The notes under the pieces were generated by a model, which saw nothing but the letters and a program-made list of their open reading frames with translations, did not search any database and was not told the origin of the DNA. A stretch of 64,000 bases of DNA from Luteimonas chenhongjianii (GTDB lineage Bacteria; Pseudomonadota; Gammaproteobacteria; Xanthomonadales; Xanthomonadaceae), in NCBI RefSeq assembly GCF_002327105.1, contig NZ_CP023406.1, positions 248,001 to 312,000 on the forward strand, written 5' to 3'. Position 1 is the first letter of the stretch. The number at the start of each line of letters is the position of its first letter. Position numbers and translations under genes: made by a program. Of the stretch, positions 10,213-16,837 are shown one piece after another.

Positions 10213-11018
10213 GAACGATGTGCCGGCTCTACGGCGTCAGCGCATCCGGCTTCTATGCGTGGCAGCAGCGACCGCCAAGTCAGCGCGCTCAAGACGACGC
10301 GGTTCTGGTCGACCGGATCCGCGCTGTCCATGCACAGAGCCGCGAGACCTATGGCAGCCCACGCGTGCATGCAGCCCTGCGCCAGTCGGGCGAGTCAGTC
10401 GGCCGGCGCCGGATCGAGCGATTGATGCGGGAAACAGGCGTTCGCGCCTGCTCCGCACGCCAGTACCGCCGACGGCCGGGGCTTGCCCGTTTTCTCGCCA
10501 GCATCGAGAGCCGTGCGCACGCGGTGGATGCCAGCGCCATCGACAAGGTCTGGGTGGCCGACGTCACCTATCTCAAGGTGCGCGGCGAGTGGCGCTACCT
10601 CGCCACGATCATGGATCGCCACTCGCGGCGGCTGCTTGGCTGGGCGTTGGGCAAGGATCGAACGACGACGCTGACCTGCCGCGCACTTGCTGCGGCTCTG
10701 CGCACGCGTAAGCCCGCGCAGGGCACATTGTTCCATAGCGATCGCGGCATCGAGTTCATCGCTGGCGAATTCAAGCGCCAGTTACAGCGCGCAGGCTTCG
10801 CCCAGTCGGTCAACCGCCCCAAGCGCATGAACGACAACGCGCACATGGAGTCCTGGAACAAATCCATGAAGTCAGATCTGTATCACCGGCAGACCTTCGC
10901 CAGCGACCAGGACCTGCACGCTGCCATCCGCAGCTACGTCGACTTCTATAACCACCAGCGCCTACACTCGGCGCTGGGTTACACCGCACCCGCCGCGTAC
11001 GAGCGCACATGCGCCTAA
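10209..11018 (+). CDS. IS-A OrfB, IS3-family DDE transposase catalytic part
   Basis: A 269-residue rve integrase-core protein with HTH_21 at the start. The DDE triad is visible: D in '[11 protein letters not shown]', D in '[10 protein letters not shown]', E in '[15 protein letters not shown]'. The frame is open upstream to the slip site, where it encodes a typical linker ('SKADVFAFI'). It is therefore normally made as an OrfAB fusion by -1 frameshift. The ATG at 10221 could be an internal start. The element looks intact. Confidence 0.88.
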   Translation: MRTMCRLYGVSASGFYAWQQRPPSQRAQDDAVLVDRIRAVHAQSRETYGSPRVHAALRQSGESVGRRRIERLMRETGVRACSARQYRRRPGLARFLASIESRAHAVDASAIDKVWVADVTYLKVRGEWRYLATIMDRHSRRLLGWALGKDRTTTLTCRALAAALRTRKPAQGTLFHSDRGIEFIAGEFKRQLQRAGFAQSVNRPKRMNDNAHMESWNKSMKSDLYHRQTFASDQDLHAAIRSYVDFYNHQRLHSALGYTAPAAYERTCA

Positions 11019-11113
11019 CCAACGGGTGTCCACTTTATCGAAGGAAGTCCCCGCCGCTCCGCGGCGCGGCTTAACTCAAGTGTTAGGCCGCTATCGCACA
11101 CTTCGGAGGATTC

Positions 11114-11419
11114 ATGATTGCAAGAACTTGGCATGGCCGCGTTCCCTCTGAAAAAGCTGCCGCGTACCACGCGTATCTAGTACGCACAGGCCTCAATGAC
11201 TACGCGTCCACGCCAGGGAACCAGGGTGTCCAAGTCCTACAGCGCACAGATGATGGTGTAACGCACTTCCTACTAATCACTTTTTGGGAATCGATGGATG
11301 CCATCCGCTCATTTGCCGGAGCCGACTGGGAGCGAGCGCGTTACTACCCGGAAGACGACGAATATCTGCTGGAGCGCGAACCATTTGTGACGCATTACGA
11401 GGTCCTCGCTAGGTCATGA
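11114..11419 (+). CDS. Cassette 2: ABM/ferredoxin-like-fold protein
   Basis: A 101-residue soluble protein with a strong GGAGGA site before the ATG. The pattern 'MIARTWHGRVP..KAAAYHAYL' followed by 'VTHFLLITFWESMDAIRSFAG' is that of dimeric alpha+beta barrel proteins (antibiotic biosynthesis monooxygenase-like), common in integron cassettes. The substrate is unknown, and many members have no proven enzyme activity. A relatively AT-richer, less biased codon use than the host genes suggests acquisition from elsewhere. Confidence 0.65.
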   Translation: MIARTWHGRVPSEKAAAYHAYLVRTGLNDYASTPGNQGVQVLQRTDDGVTHFLLITFWESMDAIRSFAGADWERARYYPEDDEYLLEREPFVTHYEVLARS

Positions 11420-11425
11420 CGCGCC

Positions 11426-11486
11426 GCCTAACAATTCATTCAAGCCGAACGTCACAAGTGGCGTCGGCTTAATTCAGACGTTAGGC
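11426..11486 (+). repeat. attC of cassette 2
   Basis: A 61-bp site from GCCTAAC (11426-11432) to GTTAGGC (11480-11486), with AAGCCG and CGGCTT as inner palindrome arms and a short variable loop. This is the array's standard attC form and looks complete. Confidence 0.88.
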
Positions 11487-11562
11487 CGCTCACACAAGGA
11501 GGGTTCTACCCCGATTTCGCGGACACATCCATCAAGGCTCACACTGAGCAAAAGGAGTGTCT

Positions 11563-11862
11563 ATGTCGAAGCGCAAGCGTTACAGCCCCGAGTACAAGCG
11601 AGAGCTGGTTGATCTGGTCCGGCGATCGAAGACGAGCTGCCGTCAGATCGGTCTGGAAGTGGGGGTCAATCCGAACATGCTCACCCGGTGGGTGCGCGAA
11701 GCCGAGGCCGAGGGCGGCAAGGCGTTCCCCGGCGGCGGCACACCCCGCGATGAAGACATCGCCAGGCTCAAACGCGAGCTGGCACGGGTGACGAAGGAGC
11801 GGGATTTTTTAAAAGACGCGGCAGCGTACTTCGCGAAGCAGTCACCGAACGGTACGCGGTGA
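11563..11862 (+). CDS. IS-B OrfA, IS3-family DNA-binding protein
   Basis: A 99-residue HTH protein ('[18 protein letters not shown]', '[13 protein letters not shown]') with a C-terminal coiled coil ('[20 protein letters not shown]'). The ATG at 11563 has an AGGAG site upstream (11551-11555); an earlier ATG at 11557 is too close to that site. TTTTTTAAAAG at 11805-11815 is a probable -1 slip site into OrfB. Confidence 0.85.
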   Translation: MSKRKRYSPEYKRELVDLVRRSKTSCRQIGLEVGVNPNMLTRWVREAEAEGGKAFPGGGTPRDEDIARLKRELARVTKERDFLKDAAAYFAKQSPNGTR

Positions 11863-12719
11863 TTGAGCGCTGCCGCAGCCACTATTCCATCGGAATGATG
11901 TGCCGCTGCCTGGACGTGTCGACCAGTGGCTTCTATGGCTGGGCCGGCCGCAAGCCGGGGCCCAGGGCGCGCGCAAACGCACGTGTGCTTGCGCGTATCG
12001 CGCAGATTCACGAGGACAGCGGCGGCGTGATCGGCGCGCCGCGCATGCACGAGGATCTGGTCGACGAGGGCGAACAGATCAGCCTCAATCGCGTCGCCAG
12101 GCTGATGGCGGGCGCCAATCTGCAGGGATGGCCCCGGCGCAGGAAGCGTCGCTTCGGCGGCAAGCCGGGTGCACGCCCGGTGGGCATCGAGAACCGGCTC
12201 GATCGCGACTTCAATGCCAGCGAACCGGAGACCAAGTGGGTCACCGACATCACCGAGATCGCGACAGTGGAAGGCAAGCTGTACCTGTGCGTAGTGGTCG
12301 ATCTCTACAGCAAGCTGGTGGTGGGCTGGTCGATGCATCACCGGCAGGACCGCCACATGGTCGTGCGTGCGGTGCAGATGGCGGTGTGGCAACGGCAGAG
12401 CAGCGCCGAAGTCATCCTGCATTCGGATCGCGGCGGCCAGTTCATCAGCGGCACCTACCAGAAGTTCCTGGGCGGAAACGCATTGGTGAGCAGCATGAGC
12501 AAAGTGGGTCACTGCGCCGACAACGCCGCATGCGAAGGCTTCTTTGGATTGCTCAAGCGTGAGCGCGTACACCGCCGACACTACCGAACCCGCGACGAGG
12601 CGCGTGCGGACTTGTTTGATTACCTCGAGCGGTTCCACAACCCGCGCATGCGCCGTAGAGTAGCCCGCCGTGACCGGGCGTTTTCAGCCTTAATCAAACC
12701 GTCCGCGGAAACGGGGTAG
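11859..12719 (+). CDS. IS-B OrfB, IS3-family DDE transposase catalytic part
   Basis: A 286-residue integrase-core transposase. It has the N-terminal '[19 protein letters not shown]', HTH_21-like 'GAPRMHEDL', and the DDE residues in '[10 protein letters not shown]', 'LHSDRGGQF' and '[12 protein letters not shown]'. The frame is open upstream across the slip site, so a fused OrfAB product is expected. No stop or frameshift is seen, and together with intact ends this suggests a recent insertion. Confidence 0.9.
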   Translation: MIERCRSHYSIGMMCRCLDVSTSGFYGWAGRKPGPRARANARVLARIAQIHEDSGGVIGAPRMHEDLVDEGEQISLNRVARLMAGANLQGWPRRRKRRFGGKPGARPVGIENRLDRDFNASEPETKWVTDITEIATVEGKLYLCVVVDLYSKLVVGWSMHHRQDRHMVVRAVQMAVWQRQSSAEVILHSDRGGQFISGTYQKFLGGNALVSSMSKVGHCADNAACEGFFGLLKRERVHRRHYRTRDEARADLFDYLERFHNPRMRRRVARRDRAFSALIKPSAETG

Positions 12720-12737
12720 AACCCGGACATCGCAAAC

Positions 12738-13010
12738 ATGGACAAGTCTCAGGCTGACGTAGTCGCCCAGGCCATCCTGGAGCCAAGCCTCAAAGAGCAA
12801 GCGGAGGTTCGGCAACTCAGGGAACGCCGTGCGCAACGCGCCGCCGCCCATCGACGTCAGACCTTGTACTTTGTTGTCGGCTACGTGGCGGGTGCCGCTA
12901 TCGGCTACTTCGGGTTCGGTCGAGTCGCGATGTACGGAGTAGCTGGTGGGTTCGTAGGCCTGCTGGCTGGCGCACTCATTGCTCGCCTGGTCAATCGGCC
13001 CGCTGCCTAA
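12738..13010 (+). CDS. Cassette 3: small membrane protein with basic N-terminal helix
   Basis: A 90-residue protein. A charged N-terminal part starts 'MDKSQADVVAQAILEP' and continues with an Arg-rich helix, followed by two hydrophobic helices with small-residue patterns (about residues 41-58 and 63-83). The stop codon lies within the attC. Its leader was cut by IS-B; a GGA remains 10 bases before the ATG. A clear relative with the same N-terminal motif lies at 20060-20335 outside the array. Function unknown. Confidence 0.75.
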   Translation: MDKSQADVVAQAILEPSLKEQAEVRQLRERRAQRAAAHRRQTLYFVVGYVAGAAIGYFGFGRVAMYGVAGGFVGLLAGALIARLVNRPAA

Positions 13011-13064
13011 CCATTCATTCGAGGCGACGCCGCTGGGCGGCGCGGCTTCACTCAGGTGTCAGGC
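13005..13064 (+). repeat. attC of cassette 3
   Basis: A 60-bp site from GCCTAAC to GTCAGGC (13058-13064), with central GACGCCGCTGGGCGGCGC. The right core has GTC in place of GTT, still within the GTTRRRY-like group. The stop of cassette 3 overlaps its left end. Confidence 0.85.
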
Positions 13065-13068
13065 GGCT

Positions 13069-13440
13069 ATGGAAGGACTTCTCTACATCGCAGCAGTCCT
13101 TGCGGCAGCTCTCGGCACGGCGCACTCCGTGCTGGGGGAGAGGTACATTCTCACCCGTCTGTTTCGACGCAATGATCTGCCCAAGTTGTTCGGCGGATCG
13201 GAGTTCACAACCCGCACCCTGCGCTTTGCTTGGCACATCACTACGATAGGCTGGTATGGCTTTGCCGCCCTGCTCGTTCACGCGGGCCGCGGCGATCTGA
13301 CGGTATCGGGCATGCTCCAGATCCTTGGGCTGACCTTCGTTGCCTCCGGGTTCCTGCCCCTCCTGCTTACAAGGGGCAAGCACTTGTCTTGGCTGGTACT
13401 GTTTGTTATCGGCGGCATCGCGCTCTGGTGCGCCGCCTAA
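13069..13440 (+). CDS. Cassette 4: four-helix membrane protein
   Basis: A 123-residue inner-membrane protein starting 4 bases after the previous attC. Hydrophobic helices lie near residues 3-20, 54-70, 77-98 and 104-121, with conserved-looking 'GTAHSVLGERYIL' and 'RFAWHITTIGWYG' containing histidines in or next to helices. I do not recognise a family with certainty. It resembles small DUF-type membrane proteins often found in cassettes. Its attC is truncated, so it now shares a cassette with the next gene. Confidence 0.7.
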   Translation: MEGLLYIAAVLAAALGTAHSVLGERYILTRLFRRNDLPKLFGGSEFTTRTLRFAWHITTIGWYGFAALLVHAGRGDLTVSGMLQILGLTFVASGFLPLLLTRGKHLSWLVLFVIGGIALWCAA

Positions 13441-13453
13441 CAATGTTCAAGCG
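13435..13453 (+). repeat. Truncated attC (left fragment only) after cassette 4
   Basis: GCCTAAC followed by a short TTCAAGC run matches the first ~18 bases of the other attC sites. The palindrome and the right GTTAGGC core are missing, and the next gene starts at once. A deletion appears to have removed ~40 bp. Confidence 0.7.
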
Positions 13454-13463
13454 CGAGGTCCCA

Positions 13464-13913
13464 ATGGAATCATTGTTGATCTCGGACCTGAGAAGGCAGC
13501 GGCGACGGTTGCTGCAAAGCTACGCGGTACACGTCATGTGGTTCACCGCAATGGTCGCCACCGCGGTGATCCATGCATCGCCGAGAACCATCGCCATCGC
13601 GACCATGCTGGCGCTCATCACGGTTCCTCCGGTGATCGCCTACGCGGCAGCAGTGCACACAGCGTGTCGGGCAATCGACCCGGGCGCCAGGACCATCGGC
13701 CTGGTGCCCATGATCATCATGACTGTGATCTTCACTCCCTTCGAGTCGGGCCTGATCGTTCCGGCGAAGAATCTATTCGTGTCGGCCAAGCTCCTCGAGC
13801 GGGCCCAGCACGCGGCTCTGGGCCCTGACAATTCATTCAAGACGACGCAACGCCGTGGCGCGGCGCAATTCAAGCATCGGGTGCTGGATGCTGCATCGAA
13901 GCAAAACTCGTAA
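13464..13913 (+). CDS. Cassette 5: small membrane protein, C-terminus read through attC
   Basis: A 149-residue protein from ATG 13464 (an ATG at 13443 is also in frame). A basic N-terminus ('RRQRRRLLQSYAVHV') is followed by three hydrophobic stretches near residues 20-36, 43-62 and 82-100. The last ~30 residues are encoded by an attC-like sequence (13823-13882) and are probably not part of the ancestral protein, which suggests loss of its native stop. Unknown function. Confidence 0.6.
   Translation: MESLLISDLRRQRRRLLQSYAVHVMWFTAMVATAVIHASPRTIAIATMLALITVPPVIAYAAAVHTACRAIDPGARTIGLVPMIIMTVIFTPFESGLIVPAKNLFVSAKLLERAQHAALGPDNSFKTTQRRGAAQFKHRVLDAASKQNS
13823..13882 (+). repeat. Degenerate attC inside the end of cassette 5
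   Basis: A 60-bp match to the array attC, from CCCTGAC through ATTCATTCAAG and GGCGCGGCGC to ATCGGGT (13876-13882). Both core sites differ from GTTRRRY, so IntI activity may be weak. Confidence 0.7.
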
Positions 13914-14187
13914 GAAGCGCCCGGGGGTGGTCTGGTCCGCGGCCTTGGGCTGATAGCTGGGGTCGGCGGGTATGCGCCCTACCTCGGGTGCTCTGGCATT
14001 GCATCGGGCCAGATTGAGAGTTTCAGTCGCTTCAACCGTGGCACTATCTGCTTTGCGTCGCAGCCACCGCGTTTGCTTGGCTGTAGCGCTTTGGCTGGCC
14101 TGCGGACTTTTCATGGTTGCGACGTCCCCCCGTAATTGAGTAGCGAACTGCTTTGGAGTCCAATCCCCAACGAGAAGGAGATTGGAC

Positions 14188-14451
14188 GTGAAGAAGCGTT
14201 TCAGCGAAGAACAGATCATCGGCTTCCTGCGTGAGGCCGAGGCCGGTTTGCCGGTCAAGGAGCTGTGCCGGCGGCATGGCTTCAGCGAGGCGTCGTACTA
14301 CCTGTGGCGCAGCAAGTTCGGCGGGATGAATGTCTCCGAGGCCAAGCGGCTCAAGGAACTCGAGATCGAGAACGCGCGTCTGAAGAAGCTGCTGGCCGAG
14401 CAAGTCCTCGAGAATGAGGTGATCAAGGACGTGCTGCGAAAAAAATGGTGA
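14188..14451 (+). CDS. IS-C OrfA, IS3-family DNA-binding protein
   Basis: An 87-residue HTH protein of the IS407 type ('RFSEEQIIGFLREAEAG', 'CRRHGFSEASYYLWRSKFGG') with a leucine-zipper-like tail ('LEIENARLKKLLAEQVLE'). The GTG at 14188 has AGGAG 7 bases upstream; the TTG at 14182 is too close to that site. The end overlaps orfB at an A-run (14439-14445) that allows a -1 shift. Confidence 0.85.
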   Translation: MKKRFSEEQIIGFLREAEAGLPVKELCRRHGFSEASYYLWRSKFGGMNVSEAKRLKELEIENARLKKLLAEQVLENEVIKDVLRKKW

Positions 14452-15279
14452 GCGCACCGGCCCGTCGCGAGCAGGTGCGCTACATGGCAGGTAAAGGCCT
14501 CAGCGAGCGGCGCGCTTTGCGCGTGGTGGGCATGAGCGCCAGCGCACTGCGCTATACACCTCGTCCGGGATCGCAATGTCGAACTGCGAGAGCAGATCCA
14601 GGCATTGGCGCATCGGCACAGGCGCTACGGCGTGGGCATGATCTATCTCAAGCTGCGGCAAGGCGGCCATGCCGTGAATTACAAACGCGTGGAGCGGCTG
14701 TATCAGCAGGCCAAGCTGCAGGTGCGGCGACGCAAGCGCAAGAAGGTGCCGGTGGGCGAGCGGCAACCGCTGATCCGTCCGGTTGCGGCCAATGAAGTGT
14801 GGTCGATGGACTTCATCTTCGACCGCACAGCCGACGGCCGCGTCATCAAGTGCCTGGTGATCGTGGACGACGCGAGCCACGAATCTGTGGCGATCGAAGT
14901 CGAACGCGCGATTTCCGGGCACGGGGTCAGTCGTGTGCTCGACCGCCTGGCAGTCAGCCGTGGCCTGCCGAAGATAGTCCGAACGGACAACGGCAAGGAG
15001 TTCTGCGGCAAGGCGATGGTGGCCTGGGCGCACGAGCAGGGCGTGATGCTGCGCTTGATCCAGCCGGGTAAGCCGAATCAGAACGCATACGTCGAGTCCT
15101 TCAACGGGCGCCTACGCGATGAATGCCTCAACGAACACTGGTTCCCGACGCTGCTGCATGCCCGAAGCGAGATCGAGCGCTGGCGGCAGGAATACAACGA
15201 GGAACGACCAAAGAAATCACTCGGCGGGCTGACGCCCGCCGCCCACGCAAAACAACTGGCAGAAGCTCAGCTACAGTAA
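14445..15279 (+). pseudogene. IS-C OrfB, IS3-family transposase with a 1-base frameshift
   Basis: The frame from ATG 14445 matches an IS407-type OrfB for ~40 residues. It then leaves the expected protein at a GGG run (14567-14569), where one base too many shifts the reading. The rest continues in another frame from about 14570 to 15279, with '[15 protein letters not shown]' and the DDE core in '[14 protein letters not shown]', '[10 protein letters not shown]' and '[14 protein letters not shown]'. The catalytic part is cut off from its N-terminus, so the transposase is predicted inactive unless this is a sequencing error. Confidence 0.85.
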
Positions 15280-15360
15280 CCCCGGGCTCCAAACGGTCCC
15301 GCTACTGAAAGCGGGGGGACGTCGGTTGGGCTCGCGGTGCACGGCTGGCGCACGGCCAGC

Positions 15361-15420
15361 ACCTGACAATTCGTCCACACCGACGCTGCTTCGCGGCGCG
15401 GCTTAATTCTGGCGTTATCC
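15361..15420 (+). repeat. attC of cassette 6
   Basis: A 60-bp site from ACCTGAC to GTTATCC (15414-15420), with GACGCTGCTTCGCGGCGCGGCTT in the middle split over its two arms. The right core is GTTATCC in place of GTTAGGC. It holds the stop codon of the interrupted cassette 6 gene. Confidence 0.85.
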
Positions 15421-15425
15421 ACTGC

Positions 15426-15740
15426 ATGAAAGTATTCCGCGGCAGCACGTTCAAAGCAGATCGCGCCTGGGGCGCAGTCGAGATCGCCAACATGGGCGGT
15501 GTCACCACTCGCCTCCACTGGACAGATCAGCCGTACAAATGGCACACCAATGACGGTGAGGAGGTCTTCGCCGTTCTGGCCGGATGCGTAGAGATGCGGT
15601 TCCGCGACAAAACGGGGGCCGAGCAACGCACGCTTCTGGAAAGCGGGGATGTGTTCTACGCTTCCATCGGCACCGAGCATGTGGCACACCCGATCGGCGA
15701 GGCGAGGGTTCTAGTCGTCGAGCGCGAAGGGAGTGTCTAA
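15426..15740 (+). CDS. Cassette 7: small cupin-domain protein
   Basis: A 104-residue single-domain cupin. The barrel is visible in 'LHWTDQPYKWHTNDGEEVFAVLAG' (motif 1, with H, H and E as possible metal ligands), 'MRFRDKTG', then 'LESGDVFYASIGTEHVAHP' (motif 2 with H). Such proteins bind a metal and a small ligand; the exact role is unknown. The ATG is only 5 bases after the attC and has no visible ribosome binding site. The stop lies inside the next attC. Confidence 0.8.
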   Translation: MKVFRGSTFKADRAWGAVEIANMGGVTTRLHWTDQPYKWHTNDGEEVFAVLAGCVEMRFRDKTGAEQRTLLESGDVFYASIGTEHVAHPIGEARVLVVEREGSV

Positions 15741-15794
15741 CAGTTCATTCAAGCCGACGTCGGTTCGCGGCGCGGCCGAACCCAGGCGTCAGGT
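15735..15794 (+). repeat. attC of cassette 7
   Basis: A 60-bp site from GTCTAAC to GTCAGGT (15788-15794), with inner AAGCCGACGTCGGTTCGCGG. Both outer cores carry single changes from the array consensus. Confidence 0.82.
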
Positions 15795-15816
15795 GTTCGA
15801 ACCAAAAGGAATTGAA

Positions 15817-16002
15817 ATGTTCAAGTACATCTCCAGCACGAAACTCAACCTGGCCATACTGGCGCAGATGATCGGCATTGCCCTGGCAGTCAGGGCGACG
15901 CCTCTATCACTCATTGCGGGCGTAGCGCTGTTCGTCCTCGGAGCGATCGTTTACCGACGCGAGCTGAGCAGGGTTCTCGCATCAAACGAACCGTCGCAGT
16001 AG
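15817..16002 (+). CDS. Cassette 8: small two-helix membrane protein
   Basis: A 61-residue protein with a good AAAAGGA site before ATG 15817; a longer frame from 15733 reads through the attC and is rejected. Two hydrophobic stretches ('LNLAILAQMIGIALAV' and 'PLSLIAGVALFVLGAIVY') separated by a short polar turn form a helical hairpin, followed by a charged tail. Unknown function. Confidence 0.65.
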   Translation: MFKYISSTKLNLAILAQMIGIALAVRATPLSLIAGVALFVLGAIVYRRELSRVLASNEPSQ

Positions 16003-16060
16003 TGAAGGTGATACGTGGGCCGACGCCGCTTCGCGGCGCGACCTGATTCAGGCGTTAGCT
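16001..16060 (+). repeat. attC of cassette 8, left half eroded
   Basis: The central palindrome GACGCCGCTTCGCGGCGCG and right core GTTAGCT (16054-16060) are clear. The expected left GCCTAACAATTCATTCAAG is replaced by unrelated sequence, so only the right half matches. Cassette 8 may be hard to excise on its own. Confidence 0.7.
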
Positions 16061-16099
16061 CACAACACAGATCGCATGAACTCAGTCCCCGGAACACCA

Positions 16100-16346
16100 A
16101 TGAGCAACACGGCCAAGTTAGCCCTCGGTCTCTTCGTTGCGTTCGGCGCCATTCGGGTGATTGACTTCATCTTCTACGGTCAGCAAATGCGCGATCTGCT
16201 GGCCGGGACCGGCTTGCTCCTCATAGCATATGGCATCTACAAGAACGGGTTCCGCAGTACCGACTTCCATACTGCGGGGTCGTTACGCATCGATCGCAGG
16301 CACGGTGTTGGTGCTTGCGGCAATTGCCATGCGCTTCTGGCGGTGA
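16100..16346 (+). pseudogene. Cassette 9: small membrane protein gene with a probable frameshift
   Basis: From ATG 16100 (GGAAC upstream) the frame codes for a membrane protein ('LALGLFVAFGAIRVIDFIF', 'AGTGLLLIAYGIYKNG'). After about 16250 it becomes a polar, Cys/His-rich sequence that runs into the attC. A neighbouring frame over 16250-16346 instead gives a hydrophobic helix with a basic end ('ASIAGTVLVLAAIAMRFWR') and a stop just before the attC. This is the expected end of the protein and implies a 1-base indel between about 16225 and 16290. Confidence 0.6.
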
Positions 16347-16347
16347 G

Positions 16348-16407
16348 TACCAACAGTTCGTTCAAGCCGACGCCAATTCGCGACGTGGCTTAACTCAGGC
16401 ATTGGGC
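16348..16407 (+). repeat. attC of cassette 9, variant cores
   Basis: A 60-bp site from TACCAAC to ATTGGGC (16401-16407). It retains AAGCCGACGCC and GTGGCTTAACTCAGGC, but both cores deviate from GTTRRRY. Confidence 0.72.
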
Positions 16408-16411
16408 ACTC

Positions 16412-16771
16412 ATGACACATCAAGAGAAACTGGAAGAGATGTATCGGCATATGGCGATGCTCGGCGTGTCCAGGAGCACGGCAGCCCCACCGGCCTGGCG
16501 CCTGCTATGGCGCTTCGGCATCGAGATTCCACCGCCATTGTTCACGCCCTTCATGCCTGGGGCACTGGCAATGGGCGCGTTCTTCGGACTGTTCTGGGGG
16601 CTGTTCATGTGGGCCATTCTTTGGGTGCATCAGGGCATGCCCGCGATCCTCATGGCGGCCACTGCCATCGCGGCGGGTGCCCTGTTCGGCCTCACCATGG
16701 CGGCATACTTCCGGCATTTGGCCCGCAAGCACGGACTGCCGTCGTGGGCGGAGTACACAGGTGCACCGTAG
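16412..16771 (+). CDS. Cassette 10: DUF6404 family membrane protein
   Basis: A 119-residue protein with the layout of DUF6404: an N-terminal amphipathic segment ('THQEKLEEMYRHMAMLGVSR'), the signature 'APPAWRLLWRFGIEIPPPLF', then two transmembrane helices (about residues 52-73 and 78-96) with 'GAFFGLFWGLFMW', and a short cytoplasmic tail. From memory this family recurs in integron cassettes and in gammaproteobacteria; its function is not known. The ATG follows the attC by 4 bases. Confidence 0.75.
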   Translation: MTHQEKLEEMYRHMAMLGVSRSTAAPPAWRLLWRFGIEIPPPLFTPFMPGALAMGAFFGLFWGLFMWAILWVHQGMPAILMAATAIAAGALFGLTMAAYFRHLARKHGLPSWAEYTGAP

Positions 16772-16774
16772 CGC

Positions 16775-16834
16775 ACCTGACGACTCATCCAGGTCGAACC
16801 CGCTTCGCGCGTCGGCATAACTCGGAAGTCAGGC
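16775..16834 (+). repeat. attC of cassette 10
   Basis: A 60-bp site from ACCTGAC to GTCAGGC (16828-16834). The inner arms GTCGAACCCGCTTCGCGCGTCGGC diverge from the array consensus but keep the palindrome. Confidence 0.8.
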
Positions 16835-16837
16835 CGC

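Larger units (their letters stand above)
9806..11050 (+). mobile_element. IS-A, IS3-family insertion sequence inside attC
   Basis: An IS with two overlapping transposase frames. The ends form imperfect inverted repeats of about 26 bp (9806-9831 and 11025-11050) sharing TTCCTTCG and AGTGGACACCC. No convincing target duplication flanks these ends. If the ends are instead taken as GTGGACACCC (9822-11034), a TTTA duplication appears (9818-9821 and 11035-11038) inside a TTCCTTCG/CGAAGGAA hairpin. The boundaries are therefore uncertain by about 16 bp on each side. Confidence 0.85.
9778..11089 (+). repeat. attC of cassette 1, split by an IS3-family element
   Basis: The left part (9778-~9805) starts GCCTAAC and runs into AAGCCG. 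The right part (~11051-11089) holds the second half of the palindrome, CGCGGCGCGGCTT, and ends in GTTAGGC (11083-11089). Between them sits IS-A. With the IS present the two halves are 1.2 kb apart and the folded bottom strand needed by IntI cannot form, so cassette 1 should be locked in place. Confidence 0.8.
11501..12724 (+). mobile_element. IS-B, IS3-family insertion sequence with GGA target duplication
   Basis: A 1,224-bp element with ~39-bp imperfect inverted repeats. Both ends begin GGGTTCTACCCCG and share CGCGGAC and AAGGCT further in. It is flanked by the 3-bp direct repeat GGA (11498-11500 and 12725-12727). It carries two overlapping transposase frames. It landed in the leader of cassette 3, between its attC-derived start and the gene. 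Confidence 0.93.
14120..15324 (+). mobile_element. IS-C, IS3-family (IS407-like group) element with GTTG duplication
   Basis: A 1,205-bp element. Both ends begin CGACGTCCCCCCG, and inner matches AGTAGCG and TTTGGAG extend the inverted repeats to about 40 bp. It is flanked by the 4-bp repeat GTTG (14116-14119 and 15325-15328), a size known for the IS407 group. It contains orfA and a frameshifted orfB, so it is probably unable to move by itself. It interrupts cassette 6. Confidence 0.92.
13972..15366 (+). pseudogene. Cassette 6: small membrane protein gene interrupted by IS-C
   Basis: Two pieces, 13972-14119 and 15329-15366, join into one 62-codon frame if IS-C and one copy of its GTTG duplication are removed. 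The frame starts at ATG 13972 and ends with a TGA inside attC6, as in the neighbouring cassettes. The restored 61-residue protein has a basic N-terminal half and one hydrophobic helix ('CLAVALWLACGLFMVGLAV') that spans the insertion point. In its present state it is broken. Confidence 0.65.

Noticed and set aside
12979..13068. N-terminal extension of cassette 4 (and similar ones of cassettes 8 and 12)
   Set aside because: The added residues are translations of attC sequence. The start a few bases after the attC, with the hydrophobic first helix, fits all cassettes.
13833..14258. A 141-codon frame on the - strand over attC5 and the left end of IS-C
   Set aside because: It crosses an attC and an IS border, has no start signal, and its sequence is Ala/Arg/Ser-rich. 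The + strand cassette 6 frame explains the same region better.
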